64,000 bases of DNA. Source: Gadus chalcogrammus. Taxonomy: Eukaryota > Chordata > Actinopteri > Gadiformes > Gadidae. The DNA lies in NCBI RefSeq assembly GCF_026213295.1, contig NC_079413.1, forward strand, positions 17,830,164 through 17,894,163, in the 5' to 3' direction. Within the stretch, counting starts at the first letter, position 1; every line of letters begins with the position of its first letter. Made by a program: the position numbers and the translations under genes. Positions 56,040 to 64,000 of this stretch are shown here, piece by piece. The notes beneath the pieces are model-generated. The model was given only the letters and a program-made list of their open reading frames with translations, did no database searches and was not told the origin of the DNA.

Positions 56040-56575
56040 TACTGAAAGAACCCTGAAGTATCTGAGGGGCAGACATGATGAGGAATGACAGGAAGTATCT
56101 GAGGGGCGGCCATGATGAGGAATGACCCAGAAGTATTTGAGGCGCAGACATGATGAGTGCTCTCTTTATTCTCTAACTGCTGAGGAAAGCTGCTTCAATG
56201 CTTCCTTTCTTTCCTCCTTCAGCATTTCCTGGCAGCGGGAAATTTTTAAAGGGATGCACCAATCAGAAGTTCACAGAAACAAACGATCACCGTGGCAGGC
56301 AATTATCTTCATACAATCCACTCATATTGATGGACGTAGATCCCAATTAGTAGGATTGTATGAACATAATTGTCGATCATGTTGATCGTTTGTTTGTTTT
56401 TAAATATTCCTGCCGCAATGAAATGTGGGACGGCATTATTTCCTTTCCTTTGTTGGATGGTCCAGTGTACCCTATGGTAAGAGAGATAAGGAAGGAAGCA
56501 TTTAAGCCCCTTTCCTCAGCACTAAGGGCACTGGAGTAGCTCTCATCATGGTCGCCCTTCAGATACTTTCAGGTC
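56040..56575. mobile_element. Imperfect palindromic MITE
   Basis: GAAGTATCTGAGGGGCGGCC near 56094 pairs with GGTCGCCCTTCAGATACTT near 56550. An inner pair is TGCTGAGGAAAG with CTTTCCTCAGCA. The left end is repeated three times at about 41-bp spacing. Confidence 0.6.
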
Positions 56576-57335
56576 GCTCAGTCAGCATGGAACCTTCCTA
56601 ATGTCCTTGTCCTGAACGCTGACAAGACCATGGAGCTTATACTGGATGTCCGGTAGAAAGCTCCCCCCCTACAAGCCCTGCACATCATAGGTGCTGTGGA
56701 GCAGCGTGTTGAGAGCTTGAAGTCCCTGGGCCTGCACATCACCAACACCCTCAGCTGGTCCGAGAACACGGCCGGCCACTGTGAAAAAGTCTCAGCAGAG
56801 GCTTTACTTCATTAGATCCCTGAAAAAAGCCTGCCTAAGCTGTCAACCGCTCACCCAGGCCTACAGAGGTCTGGAGGAGAGTGTCCTCACAGGGGGCATT
56901 ACTGTGTGGTATGGCAACATAACAGTAAAGGCGAAGAAGGCCCTTCAGACGATCGTCAAAACTGTAAAGAGAATCATAGGCGCACAGCTCCCCTGCATGG
57001 TCACCCTGTGCATAATTCGCTGTAGGAACAAAATAAAATCCATTCGCCAGGACCCACATCCCCCCAGTTACAACCTGTTCAGATGGAGAAGCTCCGGTCG
57101 GGTGCTGAGACACCACCGACAAGAGAGTATCAGAACAAAGAGCAAATTATTATATTTATTAGAATATGTACCTTTTACTCTGTGGACTGTTTTACTATGT
57201 GTTTAATATTATGTGCTATTTTTATTTTAAATATCATTGACTGAGTGAAACGCACAAGAATTCCAATGCCCCTGTGTGCACCTGTCCTTGGACAAATGGT
57301 AAAAATATACTGAACTTAACTGAACTGAACTAATG
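56576..57335 (+). mobile_element. L2/CR1-like LINE 3' fragment
   Basis: Degenerate reverse-transcriptase C-terminal region: LNADKTMELILDVR, VESLKSLGLHITNTLSWSEN, GGITVWYGN. It has stops and frameshifts and ends in CTGAACT-type tail repeats at about 57330. Confidence 0.75.
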
Positions 57336-57339
57336 TGGT

Positions 57340-57930
57340 GGTCTTTTCTTAAGTCCTTATGGACTCTCCTTCACATCCGTCCTTGACCTCATGACGTTCC
57401 CATCGCGGAAAGGGGTTAAGGAAAGGAAATAGGAGGTTCTTTTATAATTCAATAATCATTTTGACTACCCAACTATGGTTTGAAATTGAGCAAATAAAAT
57501 TGCTGATTGTTGTGACACCGCTGGGTCAGGGGGGCGACCAGCTTAGTCCTCAGATCACAGTTCTAGAGGAATGATGTTTTAAGGTGAAAGAAGGGTTAAG
57601 TGACATCAACCTTAACATAAGATGTGTTGGGTTTTGGGGTGGCTCGAGGTAAACATGCATTTATTGTTTTCACCTCATTGTCTTTTAATTTAAAGCACAG
57701 TTAATGGAAAAAGTGACTTCTTCCTTTCCTTTAATCAATATTTAGCATGATACATTTACCTTTGTAAACCGAGTGATGAATTTGCGGATCAACATTGAAT
57801 TACATTTTATCCGATTTGTTGGTACCCTTCTAGTCACATGATTGAATGAGTATTCGAGGAAATGCTTTTATTAACAGGACTAGAAATGGTCAGTAGTGGC
57901 TGAACAAATGGACAACTCTTAACTACAGCG
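57340..57930. other. Non-coding intergenic DNA
   Basis: Nothing recognised. Confidence 0.4.
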
Positions 57931-57932
57931 AT

Positions 57933-58044
<112 letters not shown>

Positions 58045-58049
58045 ACACA

Positions 58050-59349
58050 CAAAAACTGATGGCAAATCAGTTCTGAAAAAGACTGATCAGTTGCATTGGC
58101 TCTCTCCATGTCCCATGTGATTCAGAGGCTGAATGAAGGTATGGTTCATTCTCCTCCTATCTGTTTTGCTCTAACTCTATCTTCTGCCTCTGTTGTGGTC
58201 TGTGTGACAGATGACCCTCAGGTTTATTAACATTTAATTCCCTGGTATCTCTGGAGCCAGCTTTCAGAGCGTTATCTCTGCTGTTGGCTCTCTCCTGGGG
58301 TCCTTTGATGCCACGCTCCGCACTCCGGACCAGCGTGTTTTGATCCCAGCGTTTCAAAGGGACAGCCCTTCTATGGCAGACATTATGCACTGAGTGTCAG
58401 CCAGTGCCTGTTTCTTCATTGTTTCCTTCTAAAGAGTTCGATTTGTTTTTGGGGAGTTTGCCGTCCCTAAGGGACATTGTTTCATGTTCACACAGACCAG
58501 ACATTGAGGCCAAAACAGCCTCACATTTATGATTATTGTGCCAATTCAAACTCTGACTAGTTTCTCAAACTCTTTCAACATCTGTTTCTTTGTCATTGTT
58601 CTCTTAATTATGCATGAAGTGGGTGTCGACTCAGACTCCTGGGACCACTAAGGGCGGCATCCAAAGCCATCTCATTTGGGTCACAAACCATCAGAATTGT
58701 TAGGTTAGGGCATCAATGTCTCATTATGCTGTTTGGCGCAATGCAATAATTTTGTATATTTGGCTCCATAAATCTGTGCAGCCCAGTGCCCAATGGTCCA
58801 CACTCCGGCACTGGTCCAAGCCCAGCAGTGGAGAACCACTGGTTTAGAAAACCATCACTCACACTCAGGCTGGCGTAGTGGTGAGACTAGATGAAAGGGC
58901 TTCCAGACGCTACCCCTCATGGGAGCGACACTAGTTCTCCCTGAAGGTACTGGTTAAAAGAGAGGATCGCTAAATCCTCTATCGTCTCCAGGCAGAACTT
59001 AAACCAACAAACAACCCCCGGCCTGTCTGAGACACATGGACAAGGATCTGCAACATGAACACCGTTGGGCAAACACTAATTAAATTATTATGCATTTTCA
59101 TTATCGAAACACAATGTTTTTAGAAAATGTATTAGAAAAGTTATTAATTGTATTAATAGTGAGTTCCGTGCACTCAAAAGACAGTGCCAACAACAGTGTT
59201 ATACCCCCACCTAGTAGCAGGGGACACGGGGGCTGACCTTAACTCCACCAATAACACCCGGACGATGACCGATGTTGAGTTCTCATTTGAAATTCAAATC
59301 CAGGTGGATAAAGTCCCTCGTCCTGCTGTTCAGCAAACCTGCTCTCTCA

Positions 59350-59350
<1 letters not shown>
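58050..59350. other. Non-coding intergenic DNA
   Basis: No gene or paired element ends recognised; CCCAGCAGTGGAGAACCACTGG at 58827 could be one hAT end without a partner. Confidence 0.4.

Positions 59351-59351
<1 letters not shown>

Positions 59352-59388
<37 letters not shown>
59352..59388. repeat. (TC)n microsatellite
   Basis: About 37 bp of TC. Confidence 0.95.
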
Positions 59389-59391
<3 letters not shown>

Positions 59392-60022
59392 CAAATAAAA
59401 GCATGTTTACAGTGAGAGAAGATGTCGACCAGCCGTCCAAACACTCCAAAGCCGTTCAGCCAATGCTCCTCTTCTCCTGATCTCTCTCTTCCCCTTCTAA
59501 ATATTTGGCTGTGAAATTATTTATTTTCCATTCATGCATGGATGATAAAATCTGTACATAGGGACTGCATAGTATAAAACAACAACCACAACAGAGTTTG
59601 GCAACACAGGAACACTTTAGCATCGACCAGCGCTGATGTTTCACACCAACACATGAAGACTGCTCTATACTAACGAGCCGCCGGGTCCAGGTGTAATAGA
59701 TGAGATGAAATAGATGCAGTCCAACGTAACGTTGACGAAGCACAGACAACAAAGCCCTCAGAGAGAAGGGCCCCTGAGTCGGGCCCCCGCTGGCTCTCCT
59801 CAGAGGTAATGTCAGACCGCCGGGGGCTAAGCCCTTCTCCATGAATGGACAGACGAAACACAACGGCGCCCTGTGGTCCGACCGGCCCCCCGCCCGGGGG
59901 TCCCGAGTAACGCAGATGACGTCTCTGATCCCCTTGTGGACCCGGACACCTGATCGCACGAGGGAGGGAACACAAACGCTGACCACCCGCTGGTGCTTTG
60001 ACCTGCAGCGCTGGAACCCCAC

Positions 60023-60135
60023 CTCCTGATGTTAGGGTGGGGTCCCCCCTGATGTTAGGGTGGGGTCCCCCTGATGTTAGGTTGGGGCCCCCTCTGATGT
60101 TAGGGTGGGGTTCCCCATGAGTGTTAGGGTGGGGT
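60023..60135. repeat. TGATGTTAGGGTGGGGTC minisatellite downstream of mchr1
   Basis: About five units of 22-25 bp, each with GTTAGGGTGGGG and a C run. Confidence 0.85.
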
Positions 60136-60154
60136 CACAGTGGGTTCGCCCCTG

Positions 60155-61376
60155 CTATGACCGCTCTGTGAAAAGGGCCCCCCCTCTGCACTGAGCAGCT
60201 GGCTCAGTGCGCCACCACGGGCAGCGCCATGTCCTGGAAGGAGCGTGAGCCAGGGGGCTGGCAGGGGCCCTCAGGGGCCAGACGGCCAGGGGCCAGGTGT
60301 TCAGGGGCCAGGCATTCAGGAGCCAGACTTCAGGGGCCAGGCCCTCAGGGACAAGCCGTTCAGGAGCCAGACATCCAGAGATCAGGCGGCCAGGGGCCAG
60401 GCTCTCCAGCGCGGGGCGGTCGGGCACGGGATTCGGCGCGGGGTTCGGCGCGGTGGCGGGCTCCACACGGAGGCGGCGGTGCTTGTGCCGCACAGCCACC
60501 AGCAGCTGCCTCTGGAAGCTCTGGCTCAACAGGATGTAGAGGAAGGGGTTGATGCAGCTGTTAGCGTAGCCCAGGCTGATGGCCACGTTGTAGGCATACA
60601 CGAAGAGCGGCGTGGGCCGCTGCACGCCCAGGTGCACCAGCTGCAGCGTGTGGGTACGGCGCCCAGCACAGGAAGAGGGCCAGGCAGATGGCCACCGCCA
60701 GGCGTGTCACCTTGCGGGTCCGCGCTCGGCGCCGGCGCTGGGGCAGCGGCGCCACCGTGGCCCACATGCTGTGGAGGATGCGGACGTACACGCCGCAGAT
60801 GATGGCCAGCGGCAGCGCGAAGGCCAGGACCGAACTGGTAGAGTGTGAACCAGGTGGTGTCGGTGGCGGGGCGGGGCAGCAGCAGGGCGCAGCCCACCGA
60901 GCCGTCCGGCAGCGGCATCAGGCCGGCGTACATCCACACGGGCGTAATAGACGCCAGCGAGAAGAGCCACACCAGGCCCACGGCAGCCCCGGCGGCGCGC
61001 GGCGTGCGCAGGTGGTTGAAGCGAATGGGGTGCACCGTGGCCAGGTAGCGGTCCAGGCTCATCACCGTCAGGATGTAGGTGCTCACCAGCTGGCTGTTGG
61101 AGTCCAGCGCCGTGATCACCGTGCACATGGTGCCGCCGAAGCACCACGAGCCGTTGCCCACCAGCTGGTGGATGAGGAAGGGCATGCCGAGCAGGAATAG
61201 GAGGTCCACCACGGACAGGCTGAACACGAAGATGTCAGGCACGGTCTGCTGTGCGCGGAAGCGGATCTTGTTCACGGTGGTACAGAGCACCACGGCGTTG
61301 CCGATGATCCCCAGGACGCAGATCAGACCAAACATGCTCGCCATCAGCACGTTGTTGTAGAAATGCCCGTTTGGTG
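60155..61376 (-). CDS. mchr1: mchr1 exon 2 (all seven helices), frameshifted
   Basis: Acceptor TTTCAG at 61377 onward joins exon 1 to give LEAPNGHFYNN before TM1. The intron is only 147 bp. Three reading frames are used in turn: 61376 to about 60832, about 60830 to 60654, then about 60652 to the tail. GC content is high from TM3 to TM7, where homopolymers are frequent. Confidence 0.75.
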
Positions 61377-61587
61377 CTGAAATCAGTTCGGAAAGAAATT
61401 TAATCAGAAACGTTTCAAAATAATGTAAATCAATCATTTAAATGAAACACATATCCAATAGTAGAGGTTCCTCTAATGATAGTATTTGTCCTATCCGGTA
61501 GAAATAGGTTTTAAGCTGCATACCTTCAAGACTCTTAGATGAATTCAGCGACGAGAAAGAAGAATTTGAAATGTTCCCAAAGTCCAT
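60155..61587 (-). CDS. mchr1: Melanin-concentrating hormone receptor 1-like GPCR, two exons, two frameshifts
   Basis: Predicted class A G-protein-coupled receptor for melanin-concentrating hormone, at the plasma membrane. Exon 1 (61524-61587) starts at an ATG in good Kozak context and carries three N-glycosylation sequons; exon 2 is 61376 down to 60155. Visible hallmarks are LGIIGN in TM1, LSVVDLLFLLGMPFLIHQ in TM2, Cys in TMCTVITALD of TM3, DRYLATVHP after TM3, SITPVWMYA in TM4, CWAPY in TM6 and NPFLYILLSQ after TM7. The GMPFLIHQL and DRYLATVHP stretches favour MCHR1 over MCHR2. The frame shifts by one base at about 60830 (CC run, start of TM5) and again at about 60652-60654 (GGG run, end of TM6). 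Without them the helices read through. The C-terminal tail is a degenerate tandem repeat and its true stop is uncertain (60155-60157, or 60204-60206 in another frame). Confidence 0.8.
60253..60415 (-). repeat. Degenerate minisatellite in the mchr1 C-terminal tail
   Basis: About nine imperfect units of 15-18 bp of the form AGGGGCCAGG plus a variable CTTCAGG-like part. Reading minus, they give alternating LAPERL/LAPGRL and then WPLNTWPL-like peptides as the frame drifts. Confidence 0.7.
61524..61587 (-). CDS. mchr1: mchr1 exon 1
   Basis: 64 nt, 21 codons plus one base: MDFGNISNSSFSS then LNSSKSLE, a Ser/Asn-rich extracellular N-terminus. Donor GTATGC (minus strand). An earlier in-frame start is only a TTG, so the ATG at 61587 is chosen. 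Confidence 0.75.
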
Positions 61588-62702
61588 CTTCAGTTCGGAC
61601 TGGCGTGCAGAGAAACACTCCAACGCGTCTGGTCATTCCGTCCACTCAATTACGCTCCAAACATTCCAGAACTAAACCGGGCCATCATCCCCCGAGCGCA
61701 CAGACAACTAGTGTTGAAGGAGCAAAGAACAGATGAGACGCATTGCGTTCCCCTCCTCAGTGTGGTGCGTTCCCATAGAGCCGCGCGTCCGGTGTTCCAA
61801 CAGGTGCGCATGGGCGCCGCGTCGCAAAGCTCCTCCATCAGCCTCTCCCACTCAGTGAATCATCATCAGGTACTCCACGCTGTTCGATGTCTATAACTGC
61901 TTTTTGAGACATCCGTGCGTCAACTTTAGTGTCGCTGTATGTCGTTTTCCTATATTGGAAAATCAATATTATTGCATTGAGTCTGCTTCTTCACATGGGA
62001 CCTGCGCGGTTCACCATCACAATAGACATGAATGCAGGATTCCCATTACGGTCCGAGTCAGTCAGAACAGAACAGCAAATAAAACTTTTCTTGTAGTTTA
62101 AACTGTTTATAACGGACGGATTGGATGCCTCTCAGGTCAGAGCCTATAATAACACCATGATAAATAACATTGGTCACAAAAAGTTGAAATAAGGACTAGA
62201 CTGAATAAATAAAGGATCTAAAAAAACCTCAATAATCCATCATCCTTTCTTATCTTATCGCACCCGCAGATAGTGTTTCACAGGGGTCACGATGCATCGC
62301 TAGATGTCGTCCTTTCCCCGCTGTCTTACGTTGCAGGCTGGACAGTCTGAGGTTTAAAACAGGTTTTCCCCACCTTTTTTGTTCCAAGGACCGGAATATT
62401 CATAAAAACATTTGGAAAACCCGTAGTCAATTTGAATGCCTTCATTTAAGATGCATCACTTTTGAACAAAGGTTTTGTCTGTTTTTCAAGATTTTTTTTG
62501 GTCAATCAATCAACGCAATGAAGTGCTTGAGTCTCAGGCTCCCTTCAACAATGCAAAAATATAAAAACAACAATTTATAAGAGAAACAAAAGAAAAGTCA
62601 CCTAAGACAAAATAGTGCAAAGGAGCAATTTACAGTGCATTTACAGCTTACATTACAGTGTTTTAGTTGCATATTGATATATTTTATGGCCATGTGTTAG
62701 AG
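61588..62702. other. Upstream of mchr1, promoter side
   Basis: Mixed unique sequence; no element ends or coding sequence recognised. The mchr1 promoter should lie here, but no TATA box or binding-site cluster was convincing. Confidence 0.35.
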
Positions 62703-63241
62703 CAGGGGTCGGCAACCCTAGGCATTCCCTCCCAGTGCAAATATGTTTGATTAGTTACAGAAGCAGTGTTCTGAAATGGGATAAATTAATAGTTTTTAAA
62801 CCTATGTTGTGAGTAAAAGAGAAGAAAAATATTGTTGCAATGGGCCTGTATGCATCGCCTTCACAGCCTATTGCAAAGCTGTACATGTCTTGAAGATATT
62901 GATGCCGCTGGTTCTAACATTCTCGTATATTCTCGTTTTTTACATTTCTCACAGTGCAAATATGTTTTTGAAAGAGTTTCTGAAAATGGTGTTTTAAGAT
63001 GGGACATATGTAATTATAATTAGTAAGCCCATGTTGAAATTATAACAACCAAAAAAACATTAAAATGTTGATGCATGATTGTGGACTATATGGAAATAGT
63101 ACAATTCCAGGTCTTCTGGAAATGTTTTTGGTCGCTGTGTCATAATTCAGCTTAATTTTTTATATATTGTTGCTTAAGGCACACTCATTAACGAGAAAAG
63201 GTCAAACTGGCACTGCATGTTGAAAAGGTTGCTGACCCCTG
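62703..63241. mobile_element. hAT MITE
   Basis: Ends CAGGGGTCGGCAACCC and GGTTGCTGACCCCTG, flanked by TGTTAGAG (62695-62702) and CGTTAGAG (63242-63249), a 7/8 match. Non-coding. Confidence 0.8.
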
Positions 63242-63699
63242 CGTTAGAGGAAATAAAATGACTCGGGTAACCTAAGACCTAAAAAAAAAACCTAAACAAA
63301 ACCCGTTGGGTATCGCTGGGTTGGAGGACAGATGTGCGTGTGGGTTGGAGTTCTCAACAGTTGAACCCGGTCACCGGAGCAGCAGGAGCAGGAGCAGGAG
63401 GAAGAGGAGGAGAAGGAGGAGGATGGGAGCGCTGGACCATATGCCCAAAGAACCCTCACACCAGGATCAGCACTAAACATGGAGGCTACACACAGGAGAC
63501 GCATGCACACACATTTGAAAAAGGAAGAATCAGAAAGTAAATATAGGTGGAGGCGACCTTAATGGGGTTTATGTGAAGACGACAGACCCCCCCCCCCACA
63601 CCATATCATATTGGATAATAAAAATATCTAATTGAGCATAATACATGGAGCAATTGTCAATGTGATATAAAAAATATGTGAATAATAATTTTGTGTTTG

Positions 63700-64000
63700 G
63701 TGCGGCAGCAGCCGTTCTAGATGTTTTTATTCAGCCACCAAACCTCCTCCCAGCAGAAGCCGTTGCAGAGTATTTTATTGTGAAACGAAAAGGAAGTCAG
63801 CCATAGAGACAGCAGCCGCCAATGTAGAGGCTTTTATTGTGAACGGAAGCGGAAGTCAGCCACCAAACCTCCGAGCAGCAGCAGCCGTTCTTGAGACTTT
63901 TATTGTGAAAGAAAGCGGATGTGCGAGCGGCCGGACCTCCTCCCAGCAGCAGCCACACTCAGAGGCTCCGAGTTCGGGCGAAAGCGATTTTTTAAGGCGT
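63700..64000. repeat. Tandem array running off the right edge
   Basis: Four to five degenerate units of about 60-70 bp with CAGCAGCAGCCGTT, TTTTATTGTGAA and GGAAGTCAGCCACC in fixed order. Confidence 0.7.

Noticed and set aside
59456..60022. 188-codon minus-strand frame next to mchr1
   Set aside because: No motif, and it lies 3' of the receptor where UTR is expected. An alternative overlapping frame is equally open.

Overview
The window looks like a piece of a teleost fish nuclear genome. The evidence is short GT-AG-spliced exons of vertebrate genes, very long CA/TG and CT microsatellites, many minisatellites, a DIRS-like tyrosine-recombinase retrotransposon, L2/CR1-like LINE pieces, PIF/Harbinger, hAT and TTAA-target (Kolobok-like) DNA elements and tRNA-derived SINEs. 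No bacterial-type operon, CRISPR array, rRNA or tRNA gene was seen. Nothing here looks like a new defence or enzymatic system; the unusual content is repeat architecture and small lesions in two conserved genes.

Genes. Positions 2284-31597 on the plus strand hold the 3' eleven exons of a ubiquitin-specific protease of the USP43 type. They join in phase into about 903 codons ending at a TGA at 31595-31597. The 5' exons, with the catalytic Cys box, lie off the left edge. Positions 60155-61587 on the minus strand hold a two-exon melanin-concentrating-hormone receptor (MCHR1 type). Its seven-helix reading frame is broken by two single-base insertions in homopolymer runs. The two genes converge and are separated by about 28.5 kb in which I find only repeats and transposon debris.

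Layout. 1-2283: microsatellite and minisatellite DNA. 2284-31597: usp43, whose introns carry microsatellites placed against splice acceptors, exon-fragment duplications, a LINE split by about 5.3 kb of nested PIF/Harbinger-type elements (15271-21645), and a minisatellite split by nested MITEs (26360-29145). 34222-35027: about 32 copies of a 25-26 bp unit. 36690-40402: a Kolobok-like element with a broken THAP exon that is itself split by a second TTAA-flanked MITE. 42065-50870: a DIRS-like element split by a 6.3-kb hAT element, which contains a large foldback, which contains an hAT MITE and a second foldback. 51396-54863: AT repeat, hairpins, a long-TIR element and a palindrome with arms above 420 bp. 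56094-57330: MITE and LINE fragment. 60155-61587: mchr1. 62703-63241: hAT MITE. 63700-64000: a tandem array running off the right edge.

Family calls rest on motif recognition by eye. Terminal repeats and target-site duplications were read directly from the sequence. No database search was possible.
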